The notes under the pieces were generated by a model. That model saw nothing but the letters and a program-made list of their open reading frames with translations, was not told where the DNA came from and made no database searches. A program made the translations under genes and the position numbers. From Jutongia huaianensis (GTDB lineage: Bacteria > Bacillota > Clostridia > Lachnospirales > Lachnospiraceae), in assembly GCF_014384985.1 (NCBI RefSeq), contig NZ_JACRSX010000006.1, positions 94,025 through 158,024 of the forward strand: a stretch of DNA of 64,000 bases. The letters are read 5' to 3'. Shown one piece after another: positions 53,938 through 63,965 of this stretch (its first letter is position 1; every line of letters starts with the position of its first letter).

Positions 53938-55044
53938 TTATTTCTTCTTGATGTTCTGTCTACATTCTGCCAAAACCATCTTTGCTTCCTCAATCCAGCC
54001 GTACTCCCGGTCTCCGTCCTTTTCACATTCCGCGATCAAAAAAGCTGCCTTGTCAAATTCGTTCTCGCCGATATAAGCAAATACCAAATTGCCGGAAGTT
54101 AGATCCCAGTTATTGTTTTCGTCATTTTTATGTTGTCTTATTGTCTCCCCCAGCTCAATCGCAAGAAACGTCTGTCCCATCATTAATTCAATATACATCA
54201 GCTTTTCCATAATATTGAGATTTTCCTCCTGATGTAATGCGGTCTTATATTCCTCTTCCGCTTCATTGTACCAGCCAATCTCAGAATACAGATCCCCTCT
54301 CAGTTCCCGTGTTTCCATACAGTCATCCTTTTCCACCGCCAGATTCGCATAAGCAAATGATTTGAGCAGATCACCGGTTCCATCAGAAAATTCTTTAACG
54401 CATTGGTCCATCAGCTCCTCCGCCGTTTCTCCATGATCCGGTGCACATTCCGACAAAGTTTCTATCGTATCATAAATAGGGATACACTTCTCTTTCATGG
54501 ACTCCAGATAAGCAATTACTTTTGGAATAATTTCTTCCTGCGCATATTCTGAATCTGCATACCATACCTGTGACTGCCCCATCCCTTTTCCTTTACCTGC
54601 AAGCGGTGCACGGGGAACTACAAAGCTCCGATCCTTCTCGTCAATCAGATAACAGTCCTTTTCCTCTGCCACAAAATTGTAACTGTTTCTCCAGTCACCA
54701 CAATACAGGGAATCATAAAACTGCTGCCAGAAACGATACATGGTCGCATGCTCATACCAGCCAACAATCTTGCTGCTTTTTCCATCCGAGGCAACCCATA
54801 CCACTGTCATATCCCGTACTTCATCAAAATCCCGTAAGATCTTATCATAACGCTCAATATGAAGTTCCTCTCCCTGATGCATAACATATCCATAACACTG
54901 ATGATTGTACGGGGCAAAATTATAAATTTCTCCTCCTTCCTTGTTTTCTTTAACATATTTTCCACCGTTGACCGGCTGGTCATCCTCTGACACACCGGAA
55001 TAATATTTCATCCATGCAATCTCGCAAAATACAACTTTTTTCAT
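53938..55044 (-). CDS. TPR protein with an unknown N-terminal domain, third gene of the helicase cassette
   Basis: A 368-residue protein from the ATG at 55044 (AAGGAGAAAG upstream). Residues 1-165 form a compact aromatic-rich domain (VVFCEIAWMKYYSGVSEDDQ, then MTVVWVASDGKSSKIVGWYE and MYRFWQQFYD). I do not recognise it, though the same kind of domain heads various nuclease-linked proteins. Residues ~225-368 are tetratricopeptide-like helices (FAYANLAVEKDDCMETRELR, EIGWYNEAEEEYKTAL), expected to bind a partner protein. The start is only 14 bases after the helicase stop, so the two are co-translated. Confidence 0.75.
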   Translation of the reverse strand: MKKVVFCEIAWMKYYSGVSEDDQPVNGGKYVKENKEGGEIYNFAPYNHQCYGYVMHQGEELHIERYDKILRDFDEVRDMTVVWVASDGKSSKIVGWYEHATMYRFWQQFYDSLYCGDWRNSYNFVAEEKDCYLIDEKDRSFVVPRAPLAGKGKGMGQSQVWYADSEYAQEEIIPKVIAYLESMKEKCIPIYDTIETLSECAPDHGETAEELMDQCVKEFSDGTGDLLKSFAYANLAVEKDDCMETRELRGDLYSEIGWYNEAEEEYKTALHQEENLNIMEKLMYIELMMGQTFLAIELGETIRQHKNDENNNWDLTSGNLVFAYIGENEFDKAAFLIAECEKDGDREYGWIEEAKMVLAECRQNIKKK

Positions 55045-55058
55045 TTTCTTTCTCCTTA

Positions 55059-57692
55059 TCAATAATCAAATTTTCCATCAAAATCTCTCAGAATATAATC
55101 AAGAAAATGCTCTTGTATCTGAAAATCCTTATACAACCGTTCCTTGTCCCGAAACTCCTTCGGATGTCCTGTAAATTCCTGATGCAGGCATTCATGGTAG
55201 ATTACAAATTTTACAACCTCCTTATCAACACTCTCTGAATTTAAAAGAGAATTAATATATATCAGATTGTAGTCATGGTAAAACACGCCCCAATATGACG
55301 CCATTGCACGATCTGTCCATTGAATTTCCGGCCGTACAAAATCCTTCTGCAAATGCTCTCTGTTTTCCTCAATGACCTCCGTCAGCAAATCCTCGATACT
55401 CTCCTTCATTGGTTCCGGAGACAAATGAAAAACCTCTTTGTCTACTTCCTCCACACGGGTACCGATAGGCACAATCCCATTTGGAAACATCAGACAATTC
55501 ATCACTCTTTTTTTGTAATATTCAAAGTTTCCATAAAGACTTTCCGCAATTTCCCTGTTCTGTTCATATGCCTCCCGGATGCTGTTCATAGTGTCGGTGT
55601 ATGTCATATCTCCCTGCTTGATCCTCTCAGACAAAGCAAACGGTTCCATTTGATCACGTACTTCAAAACGCTTTAACTCCGGAAATGTTTTTTCCTGTCT
55701 GATATAACAAAGCAGATCCTCTAACTCCTTTTCTCCGGGCAGCATACCAAAATTTCTAAAATATCGGGAAATCAACTGCCGCCCGGTTGTATTCTCATCT
55801 TCGAAATAATTCTGTGAATCCTCTTTGAATGCCTGATATCCCCCCAACTGATTTTCAAACACTAATACCCTGGCATCATTTCCATATTCATCAATGACAT
55901 CATACCATCCCACCGGCAATGTCCCCTGACGAACTTCGGCAAATTCTCCTTTGTAGCTGATTCCCCGCACAATATCGCGAATTGCGTCCATTGGTATCAT
56001 ATCATAAATATAACGCTTTCTTTTCAACGTCTTCTCCTCCGGATCCTCCATCCCCAAAAGGAACTGCGGGTTCAGCCAGCTTGTAATGCTAGTCCACTTA
56101 TCACAAAAATCCACAATATTAACGGTATCTGTACCACCGCATCCTGCTCCCCGCATTCCCCTGCCGACCATTTGCATCAACAGTACGTCACTGGTCGTTG
56201 GTCTGGTAAGAAAAACGGTCTGAATATCCGGAATATCGCTTCCCTCTGTCAATATATTGATGTTGATCAAAACATCAATCCCATCCTCTGCCTCATTATG
56301 CCGGAAACGGTCAATGGTTCTCTGGTTTTCTGCATTGCCGATCATCGTGTAAACGTAGTCACTTCGGATTCCCTTCTTCCGAAACGCCTCATTTAACGAA
56401 TCACAATGAATCGCATTTAATGCAAAAATAATTGTCTTTCCGTATTTTTCCTTATTGCGCACATATTCGTCCACAATAATATCATTTCTCTCATTTATTT
56501 TTGCAACCTTCATCACCAGAGATTCCGGCAGTTCTCCCCATTTGGCAATATATTTCCGCTCATCAATATCGATCAGTGTTTCAATATCAATATTGGTATC
56601 CACAGGAATATATTGCGGCGTTGCCAGGGTCTTGTCAGCGATCAGATCACTCATTGTCACAGAAAATACAATTTTATTATCAAAAATTTTCATCAACTGC
56701 CCTGTCGCCTTCTCCGTCAGGCGCACCGGCGTCGCCGTAAGCCCCAGAAGCTTGGCACCCGGTCTTTTCTCACGGATCGTCCGGATAATCCTCCGATAAG
56801 ACGGTGCCAATGTATGATGTGCCTCATCTACAACGATCATTACCTTCTCTGCCAGAATATTTGGCAGATATACGGTATTGTTACACAGACTCTGCACACT
56901 GGAAATAATCAGATTATCATCCGGTTCCATCGCCCGCACACTCGCATGCTTCCCGGAAATACAAACCATTTTAAACTGCTCCATGGATTGATTTTGTTCC
57001 CTGATCAAAGGGGAAAATTTGTAAAACTGCTCCGCCGCCTGCTCGATCAGCATAGAACGATGACACAGCCAGATCACCTGATACCCCTGACTGATCATAT
57101 CGTGAAGCAGATAGTACACACTGGTTCTGGTTTTTCCACTTCCTGTCGGCATAGACAAAATAGCGGAACTACGATCTTCGTTCAAAAAGTACTGATGCAT
57201 CGCCTCCACCGCTTTTTCCTGATAAGAATACAATGTAATTTTATCCGGTTGTGCAATGGTCAGATCCAACGTCTTAGGAAGCTGGAAAACACTCTCCTCA
57301 TCATTGTACACAGCCTTTCCCGTCATACGCAGCTCACTTAAATAAACATCACATAAGGTCTGTGTCATTCGTTTCTGACGCAATGCAAAAAGCATTTCAT
57401 CGTTTTCTCCCAGATGGATACCACCATAGTTCAATCGCTCCAACCGGCGCACCACCTGAATTAAATGATTGGATCCGTTGAGAAAATAATCTTCAATGGA
57501 TTTTCGATATTTTCTTACAAAATAGTCATCCGGATAACCACAAATATAACTGATATGAGGGATCAGAAATTCTACATCCTTCTCCTCATACACGTTTCCT
57601 GGTCGTAACCTTGCCGGTGTCTCCTTTCCATAAGCGATTGCTTTCAAAAAATCATACGGGAAATTTTCCCAGGTAAATCTTTTCTTTGACAT
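55059..57692 (-). CDS. SF2 helicase fused to a SprT-like zinc metallopeptidase domain
   Basis: An 877-residue protein from the ATG at 57692 (GGAG nine bases upstream). The N-terminal ~150 residues are of unknown type. The helicase core carries motif I PTGSGKT (182-188), DEAH (289-292), LTATP (318-322) and motif VI QMVGRGMRG (507-515). Residues ~560-790 are unassigned, and the end holds HECLH (833-837), a further His at 843 and GHPKEFRDKE, which match SprT/WLM-like metallopeptidases. It could unwind nucleic acid and cut protein bound to it. It is the middle gene between an XRE regulator and a TPR protein, as in phage-defence islands. Confidence 0.85.
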   Translation of the reverse strand: MSKKRFTWENFPYDFLKAIAYGKETPARLRPGNVYEEKDVEFLIPHISYICGYPDDYFVRKYRKSIEDYFLNGSNHLIQVVRRLERLNYGGIHLGENDEMLFALRQKRMTQTLCDVYLSELRMTGKAVYNDEESVFQLPKTLDLTIAQPDKITLYSYQEKAVEAMHQYFLNEDRSSAILSMPTGSGKTRTSVYYLLHDMISQGYQVIWLCHRSMLIEQAAEQFYKFSPLIREQNQSMEQFKMVCISGKHASVRAMEPDDNLIISSVQSLCNNTVYLPNILAEKVMIVVDEAHHTLAPSYRRIIRTIREKRPGAKLLGLTATPVRLTEKATGQLMKIFDNKIVFSVTMSDLIADKTLATPQYIPVDTNIDIETLIDIDERKYIAKWGELPESLVMKVAKINERNDIIVDEYVRNKEKYGKTIIFALNAIHCDSLNEAFRKKGIRSDYVYTMIGNAENQRTIDRFRHNEAEDGIDVLININILTEGSDIPDIQTVFLTRPTTSDVLLMQMVGRGMRGAGCGGTDTVNIVDFCDKWTSITSWLNPQFLLGMEDPEEKTLKRKRYIYDMIPMDAIRDIVRGISYKGEFAEVRQGTLPVGWYDVIDEYGNDARVLVFENQLGGYQAFKEDSQNYFEDENTTGRQLISRYFRNFGMLPGEKELEDLLCYIRQEKTFPELKRFEVRDQMEPFALSERIKQGDMTYTDTMNSIREAYEQNREIAESLYGNFEYYKKRVMNCLMFPNGIVPIGTRVEEVDKEVFHLSPEPMKESIEDLLTEVIEENREHLQKDFVRPEIQWTDRAMASYWGVFYHDYNLIYINSLLNSESVDKEVVKFVIYHECLHQEFTGHPKEFRDKERLYKDFQIQEHFLDYILRDFDGKFDY

Positions 57693-57771
57693 ATGCGTCA
57701 ACTCCTTTCTTTATGTTGATGCCATCTTACCAAACCATAAAGCCCCACATTGGGATTTTTTATCCCAACTT

Positions 57772-58260
57772 TTAAATTTTATATTCAATATCCAGATTTA
57801 CCTGATTGCATGTATCAAAGAACTCATCAAGATCATAATGATTTTGCAGACAATGTACGATCACGGCATCTAATAGAATTTTATCCGGCTGCAGAGCGTG
57901 ATCTCTTAATTCGAATAATTCGTCGGCTTCCTCCAGGGAAAGACCACAGGCGATCACAAACTTTGCAAGCATTTCCTTGGGCAGGGTTTTCCCACTGCGC
58001 ACACGTATGTATTTTCTGACCGTTTCATATTTCAGATTGCATTTCTGGCTAAACTGCTCTTTCGTATCAAACAGCTCCCGGATCATATCATTAATACGGA
58101 TATTCAGTTCATCAAACCGGTCCATGTCTCCCCGCGGCAGCCTGCTTAATTGCTGCGGGGAAAACATCGCACTCGTTTTCTCTTTCGCCACAGTCTGCTC
58201 CTCCAGACCGGTCAATTCAAATGTATGATTTCGTAAATAATCCATTGTAATATTCTTCAT
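57772..58260 (-). CDS. XRE-like HTH regulator, first gene of the helicase cassette
   Basis: A 162-residue protein from the ATG at 58260 (GAGGG upstream). The middle region (FSQKCNLKYETVRKYIRVRS, KTLPKEMLAKFVIACGLSLE) is a Cro/C1-like helix-turn-helix; the N-terminal part is helical and the C-terminal part acidic. It lies 80 bases upstream of the helicase on the same strand and is the likely repressor of the cassette. Confidence 0.75.
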   Translation of the reverse strand: MKNITMDYLRNHTFELTGLEEQTVAKEKTSAMFSPQQLSRLPRGDMDRFDELNIRINDMIRELFDTKEQFSQKCNLKYETVRKYIRVRSGKTLPKEMLAKFVIACGLSLEEADELFELRDHALQPDKILLDAVIVHCLQNHYDLDEFFDTCNQVNLDIEYKI

Positions 58261-58344
58261 ATTGTGCCCTCTATTCTTTTCTTTGACTAAATATGTCAAT
58301 AGTACCTTCTTCTTAATTACACTAATTTTTTCTCTCCATTTTCC

Positions 58345-59442
58345 CTACCGGAAATCCCGGATTCTGCGCAGCGCCGGCAAAGAATTTCCATCATAATCAA
58401 ACAATGCCTGATTGGCCCATTCATTTCCTCCCGGTCCCTCCTCGCCGGTATAACGAAGTGCCGCCTCCGTGGCCCATCCGCAGCCCGGCACCGGAATCCA
58501 TGCCGGCTCCCAGTAGTAAAAGCCCAGACCGCCGGGAACAGACTTGATCCTGTGCATAATATCCTCCATAAAATCTGCCTGCCCCTTAGGAGTCATAGGA
58601 TATTCCAGATTTTCCACAAGCTCCGGTTTTGTTGCCATACCCTTTAACCTTTTATCCGGATCACCCTCCCGGTCACGGTAATCCTCCATGGTAAATCCCA
58701 TAGATACCTCCGCTACCACCAGCTCTTTCTGATAACGTTTCGCCAAATCCCGCATATTGTATTCCAGCTGATCCAGCGTTCCATGCCAGAACGGATAATA
58801 GGAAAGACCGATCACATCAAAATCCTCCCCACGCTCCATAAAATGATCAAACCATTCTACATACATTTCATTAAAGCCGCCATTATCCAGATGGATCATA
58901 ATTTTCACCTGATCATCCACCTCTCTGACACCACGGATTCCTGCATTAATATATTTTGCAAGCTGATCGAAATTGGGTTTCTGACCGGTCGGCCACAAAA
59001 GTCCGTTAGTGAGCTCGTTTCCCACCTGTACCATGGTTGGGGCCACACCGGCCTCCCGCAGTACCGTCATTGTACTGACCGTATATTCGTACACTGCCTC
59101 TTCCAACTGCTCCGGTCCGTATCCCTGCCATGCCTTCGGCACAATCTGCTTACCCGGATCTGCCCAGAAATCACTGTAGTGATAATCCAGCAAAAATCCC
59201 ATTCCTGACGCTTTTGCCCGTTTTGCCATACAGATCGTCTTGTCCAGATCATTGGTTCCCGCACCATACGGATTCCCCTGTTCATCATAAGGATCATTCC
59301 AGAGACGCAGGCGGACAGAGTTTACTCCGTACCGCTTCAATATATCCAGAAGATCAGCTTCCTCCCCAAAATCATAATATTTTGCCCCACACGCTTCTTC
59401 CTCCAAAAGCGTAGAAATATCCATTCCCTTGATCATTTTCAT
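58345..59442 (-). CDS. ganB: GH53 endo-beta-1,4-galactanase, apparently cytosolic
   Basis: A 365-residue GH53 enzyme. MIKGMDISTLLEEE begins the barrel, the acid/base Glu is in QVGNELTNG, the nucleophile in VVAEVSMGF, and the family ends in LGFYYWEPAWIPVPG. The ATG at 59442 has GGAGAAGG upstream, and the protein has no signal peptide, in contrast to secreted GanB of Bacillus. It therefore probably degrades imported galacto-oligosaccharides. It follows the GH42 gene in the gan order, with a terminator between. Confidence 0.92.
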   Translation of the reverse strand: MKMIKGMDISTLLEEEACGAKYYDFGEEADLLDILKRYGVNSVRLRLWNDPYDEQGNPYGAGTNDLDKTICMAKRAKASGMGFLLDYHYSDFWADPGKQIVPKAWQGYGPEQLEEAVYEYTVSTMTVLREAGVAPTMVQVGNELTNGLLWPTGQKPNFDQLAKYINAGIRGVREVDDQVKIMIHLDNGGFNEMYVEWFDHFMERGEDFDVIGLSYYPFWHGTLDQLEYNMRDLAKRYQKELVVAEVSMGFTMEDYRDREGDPDKRLKGMATKPELVENLEYPMTPKGQADFMEDIMHRIKSVPGGLGFYYWEPAWIPVPGCGWATEAALRYTGEEGPGGNEWANQALFDYDGNSLPALRRIRDFR

Positions 59443-59529
59443 GGTCTTTCCTTCTCCTTTCCATATCACAGATTTGCAACACAAGGGAGCTTGTTCCCCC
59501 GCATAAAATTCCAGATAATAAATCACAAA

Positions 59530-59563
59530 ACGGCAGCCCTGTGTCCAAATACAGAGCTGCCGT
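59530..59563 (-). terminator. Terminator between ganA and ganB
   Basis: On the minus strand acggcagctctgt pairs with acagggctgccgt (one G-U pair), followed by TTTTG. It would lower ganB expression relative to ganA or make ganB partly independent. Confidence 0.75.
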
Positions 59564-59640
59564 CTGAGACGATACATTTATATTTAATACATTAGGTATT
59601 AAATACTTTCCTTATTGGGAAATCAAATTTCCCCTTTATA

Positions 59641-61680
59641 TTATCCCTGTTTTACTTTTACCACCATCACACCATACGGTTCCAGCTTTACGGTACCATC
59701 ACAAAGCTTCTGTGTCAGCAGATCTGTTCCATTGATTTCGTCTATCTGCTTTTCCTTTTCTTCCAGATTTAGCAGGAATATATATCGCTCGCCCCCGGCT
59801 TCTCTTACATGATATTCTACTCCTTCCGGAAGTTTTGGCAAGTCCAAACCACTCCGGGACACAAGCAACTCCAGAATACGCCTGTTTGCCTGTGATTCCA
59901 TACGCGCTGCCACATAACATACCGTTCCCGCTCCATAAGAATGCTCTGTCACCGCCGGCATTCCCTGATAAAAGTCCGCATCATATTGTCCCAATATTCG
60001 GACATCTTCCTGCACACGAAGAAGCTCTGCATAATCCCGCACCTGAGCTTTGCTTCCATCCCACAATGTTACCTGATTGCGATCCGTCGGATAAAAGGTA
60101 TCAATTTCTTCACTGATAACACCAAATACATCCTTTAAGCCATCTCCCGGAAATCCTCCGAGATAACAAAGCTGATTCTGATCAACATATCCCGTCACAT
60201 AGGTTGCCAGAAGCTGTCCGCCTTTTTGGATATATTCTTTCAACCGTACAGCTGTCTCCGGCTTCAGCATATACATCATCGGGGCTACCACAAGCTTATA
60301 TTCACTAAGCTCCTCTGTCTGCGGAATTATATTCACATTTAATCCCATGGATGCCATCAGACGATACCACTCCATACAGGTCTGGGCATATTTTTTCGTC
60401 TCCCGGGCAAGTCCCATCATATCATTCACAGCCCACATAGTATCCCAGTCCAGGATCAATGCAGCCTCTGCTTCCGGCACACTGCCTGCAACCTCGGCCA
60501 ACTTCTCCAGGTCCTCCCCCAGTGCTGCGACCTCACGGAATGTCCGCGTGTCATCCGTACCCAGATGATCCACAACGGCTCCATGATATTGTTCATAACC
60601 GCCTCTGCCCTTGCGCCACTGAAAATACTGCACAGTGTCCGAACCACAGGCAACCGCCTGCAGGGAAAACAAACGATGTACATATGGTCGTTTTAGTTTA
60701 TTGTATACATGCCAGTTCACCAGTCCCGGTGCACTTTCCATCAGCATAAATGGTCTGTCCTTTTTCATGGACTGCATCACAGTATTATGAAAGGCCGTAT
60801 TCCACATAGTGGTTTCAAAGCTCTCATGATCATTATGAAATCTAGGGTAAGAATCCCAGGATATCACATCCAGCTCCTTTTCCATTTCCCGATAGTCAAG
60901 ACCCTCATACAGCTCCATAAAATTAGTCGTAATAGGGAGTGTACTTCCCAGTCCACGAATAGTCTCAATCTCTGATTTCAGATAATCCGTCATATTCCAT
61001 GTGGTAAATCTCCGCCATTCCAGATCAAGGCCCATGCTGCTGCTCTCACCATACTCCAGTGGTGGTTCAATTTCCTCAAAGCAACTGTAATTATGACTCC
61101 AGAAAGCATTCCACCAGGCTTTATTCAACTCCTGAATATCATTGTGAAATTTCTTCCGCAGATATTCCTGAAAGCGCGCTGCACAAAGAGGACAATAACA
61201 TTCTCCTCCCAGCTCATTGGAAATATGCCACAGCTTGACACCCGGATGTGTTCCCACCGCCTCATATAATTTTTCCGTAATTTCCTTTACCTTCTGACGA
61301 AATACCCGAGAGCTCATACAATGGTTATGGCGGATTCCATGATGCTCCCGCACGCCATATTTATTGACACGGCGTACCTCCTCATACTTCCGGTCCAGCC
61401 AGGCAGGGCGTGCTCCCGACGGCGTTGCAAGCACCGTACAGATACCATTTTGATACAAAGTATCTATGATCTCCTGCAGCCATTCAAAATGATATTCGCC
61501 TTCCACCGGCTCATAAACGGCCCAGGAAAATATGCCAAGACTTACGGTATTGACATGCGCCTTTTTCATCAGACGGACATCCTCCTGCAATATATCCGGG
61601 CGGTCCAGCCACTGGTCCGGATTATAATCTCCTCCATGAAGCAGCCCCTGCTGCCCCTCAAACAAAAATGATCTATTCAC
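59641..61680 (-). CDS. ganA: GH42 beta-galactosidase
   Basis: A 679-residue enzyme. The TIM barrel starts LHGGDYNPDQW; acid/base Glu is in WHISNELGGECYCPLCAARF, which also holds the zinc-site Cys of GH42, and the nucleophile is in FMLMESAPGL. A trimerisation domain (~390-600) and a C-terminal beta domain follow. It removes terminal galactose from galacto-oligosaccharides in the cytosol. The start is a GTG at 61680 with AGGG eight bases upstream. Confidence 0.95.
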   Translation of the reverse strand: MNRSFLFEGQQGLLHGGDYNPDQWLDRPDILQEDVRLMKKAHVNTVSLGIFSWAVYEPVEGEYHFEWLQEIIDTLYQNGICTVLATPSGARPAWLDRKYEEVRRVNKYGVREHHGIRHNHCMSSRVFRQKVKEITEKLYEAVGTHPGVKLWHISNELGGECYCPLCAARFQEYLRKKFHNDIQELNKAWWNAFWSHNYSCFEEIEPPLEYGESSSMGLDLEWRRFTTWNMTDYLKSEIETIRGLGSTLPITTNFMELYEGLDYREMEKELDVISWDSYPRFHNDHESFETTMWNTAFHNTVMQSMKKDRPFMLMESAPGLVNWHVYNKLKRPYVHRLFSLQAVACGSDTVQYFQWRKGRGGYEQYHGAVVDHLGTDDTRTFREVAALGEDLEKLAEVAGSVPEAEAALILDWDTMWAVNDMMGLARETKKYAQTCMEWYRLMASMGLNVNIIPQTEELSEYKLVVAPMMYMLKPETAVRLKEYIQKGGQLLATYVTGYVDQNQLCYLGGFPGDGLKDVFGVISEEIDTFYPTDRNQVTLWDGSKAQVRDYAELLRVQEDVRILGQYDADFYQGMPAVTEHSYGAGTVCYVAARMESQANRRILELLVSRSGLDLPKLPEGVEYHVREAGGERYIFLLNLEEKEKQIDEINGTDLLTQKLCDGTVKLEPYGVMVVKVKQG

Positions 61681-61775
61681 GTTATTAACCCTAGCCTTTC
61701 TTATTGTAAACTAAGACCTCCACAATAAAATTTCTGGTGCGCCCATAATATTTCTTATGTCAGAATTGTTAGTTA

Positions 61776-62618
61776 TCACCCTTTTACGGCGCCTCCGGTT
61801 ACACCCTCCACATAACATTTCTGCATCAGCACAAACAAAATGGAGATTGGAATAGAGATCAGCAGACCTCCTGCGCAGAATACAGCAAAATACTGATTGA
61901 TCAGGCTTTTATCCAACATATTGTAAAGACCGATCGCTACCGTCCAGTCTTTGGAAAGTCCGGAGTTTAGCATCAGCTTTGCAAATACGAAATCCCCCCA
62001 CGGAATCAGGAATGAGCTGATGATCTGGTACACAATGATAGGTTTACAAAGGGGCAGAACCACCTTTATTAAAGTTGTGACTTCCGATGCACCCTCAATA
62101 TGCGCTGCTTCCCGCAGGGACTCCGGAATCGTGTCCATAAAGCCTTTGACGATCAGAAATCCAAGTCCGGAGCCTGCCGAATAAACAATGATCATTCCCA
62201 GATGGCTATTGGTGAGTCCAATGGATTTCAGAATAAAATAAATTGCGATCATCAAAAGCGGCCCCGGAAACATATTTAAGATCAGAGAAAAACTCATCAT
62301 GCCTTCCCGTCCCTTGAACCGCATACAGCTCATTGCATAGCTGACCATCACCACAAAGATTGTTGAGATAATGCAGGTAAAAACCGCAATGACAAGGGTA
62401 TTTTTAAACCAGGTCACATACTGCACAACGGAATCCGGTTTAAAGAGAACCTGCACAAAATTATCAATGGACCAGGTTTCCGGAAAAAAATGAGAGATAT
62501 TGATCCCTTTGTATCCGCTGAACGCTGTCACAACAAGCCACAGGATCGGCAACAGCCAGACCACTGCCAAAAATGCAAGTACGATATGTTTTACAATGAT
62601 TCCTACTTTTTTCTTCAT
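61776..62618 (-). CDS. ganQ: Sugar ABC transporter permease, MalG/GanQ type
   Basis: A 280-residue permease with six membrane helices and the EAA loop ESLREAAHIEGASEVTTLIK. It starts two bases after the ganP stop, with AGGGGG ahead of it. It forms a heterodimer with GanP for uptake of galacto-oligosaccharides; the ATPase is not in the window and is probably a shared MsmX-like protein. Confidence 0.92.
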   Translation of the reverse strand: MKKKVGIIVKHIVLAFLAVVWLLPILWLVVTAFSGYKGINISHFFPETWSIDNFVQVLFKPDSVVQYVTWFKNTLVIAVFTCIISTIFVVMVSYAMSCMRFKGREGMMSFSLILNMFPGPLLMIAIYFILKSIGLTNSHLGMIIVYSAGSGLGFLIVKGFMDTIPESLREAAHIEGASEVTTLIKVVLPLCKPIIVYQIISSFLIPWGDFVFAKLMLNSGLSKDWTVAIGLYNMLDKSLINQYFAVFCAGGLLISIPISILFVLMQKCYVEGVTGGAVKG

Positions 62619-62620
62619 TT

Positions 62621-63871
62621 CTACATACCCCCTTCCCCGTTTCTCTTCATCATTTTAGAGAAGGAAACCAAGGTAAATGCAGCACAAATGATAAATACGA
62701 TCAAGCCAATGACGGATGCCATCTTATAATTATAGTATTCATTCGTCAAACGGAACAGCCAGGTAACCAGCAGATCAACTTCTTTACCGTTGGAGTTGGC
62801 AAGTGCCTGATCCGGCGTAATATATACATCCTGTGTCAGCAGATAAATGACATTGAAATTATTGATATTCTTTACAAAGTCCGTGATCAGTGCCGGACCC
62901 TGAACGATCATGATATAAGGCATCGTGATTTTCCAGAAGATCTGGAATTTATTGGCACCGTCAATGCGGGCACTTTCCAGCTGATCCACCGGAATATTCA
63001 TCAAAACTCCTGTTGCGATCAGCATCTGATACGGCACACCTACCCAGATATTGATCAGCACGATCATTACCTTCGCCCAGTGTTCCTCGGTCAGAAACGG
63101 AATATAATTGATACTCTTGCTTACCAGACCTACATGCTGCAGAAATCCGGTGATCCCCAGATTGGAGCAGATCGTATTGACAATTCCGGTATCCGCAAAG
63201 AAATTCCGCACCAGAAGCAGCGTAACAAACTGCGGTACTGCAATCGCAATAATAAAAAGTGTTCTCCACATTTTCGGCCATTTTGTTGTTTTGGAATTGA
63301 TCGCCTTTGCAAGGAGAATACCACCGAAGAATGTGGTAAATGTTGCCAGTACTGCCCACAGCAATGTCCAGCCAAGAATCTTACGAAATGCGTATCCAAA
63401 GGTGATCGTCATGGAATTGGCAAACAGGCTCTTAAAATTCGCAAAGCCAACCCAGTGAAACAATGCATTGGGCGGCATATGGTTCTGATCATAATTAGTA
63501 AACGCCACAGCGATCAGCACCAGGATCGGCAAAATGTTCATAATGACCACGCCCAGCGTTGGAAGTGTCAGCAATGTAATATGAAACTTTCCGTTTACCA
63601 TCACACGAAGATCTTCTTTGAACGTATTGATATGTTCGCCGTTTGCCTGCTTCTTCTGGAGGCGGTAAACACACTTCAGATTATGTATATAGAATAAAAT
63701 AAACACAAAGATGATAAACAACATAATAATGGAATTTAGTAAGATCAGGAATGAGTTATCATAATTGTTTATTGTTGCTTTCATAGTCAGGGGATCAAAT
63801 GTCTGTTCATAGGGAACAGTTCCCAGCGATCCAAATTTTGCCAGATTGGGAATTCCATAAAGCACAAGCAT
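62621..63871 (-). CDS. ganP: Sugar ABC transporter permease, MalF/GanP type, start unresolved
   Basis: At least 416 residues with about eight membrane helices and the EAA loop DQLESARIDGANKFQIFWK. The first helix extends upstream of the ATG at 63871 (in-frame codons read LIYRLFLIVSFIL) to a TAG at 63917-63919, but that stretch has no ATG, GTG or TTG, and the ATG at 63871 lacks a ribosome binding site. The gene is therefore either 5' altered or started in an unusual way. A binding-protein gene is expected just outside the window to the right. Confidence 0.85.
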   Translation of the reverse strand: MLVLYGIPNLAKFGSLGTVPYEQTFDPLTMKATINNYDNSFLILLNSIIMLFIIFVFILFYIHNLKCVYRLQKKQANGEHINTFKEDLRVMVNGKFHITLLTLPTLGVVIMNILPILVLIAVAFTNYDQNHMPPNALFHWVGFANFKSLFANSMTITFGYAFRKILGWTLLWAVLATFTTFFGGILLAKAINSKTTKWPKMWRTLFIIAIAVPQFVTLLLVRNFFADTGIVNTICSNLGITGFLQHVGLVSKSINYIPFLTEEHWAKVMIVLINIWVGVPYQMLIATGVLMNIPVDQLESARIDGANKFQIFWKITMPYIMIVQGPALITDFVKNINNFNVIYLLTQDVYITPDQALANSNGKEVDLLVTWLFRLTNEYYNYKMASVIGLIVFIICAAFTLVSFSKMMKRNGEGGM

Positions 63872-63927
63872 CAGAATAAATGAGACTATGAGAAAAAGTC
63901 TGTAAATAAGATTCTTCTATGATAATG

Positions 63928-63965
63928 AAAGGCAAAAAATTCTTTGTCAGAGCTTTTTGCCCTTT
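63928..63965 (-). terminator. Hairpin upstream of ganP
   Basis: aaaggcaaaaa pairs with tttttgccctt (one bulged base). It lies between ganP and the expected binding-protein gene, where a partial terminator commonly sets the expression ratio. Confidence 0.5.
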
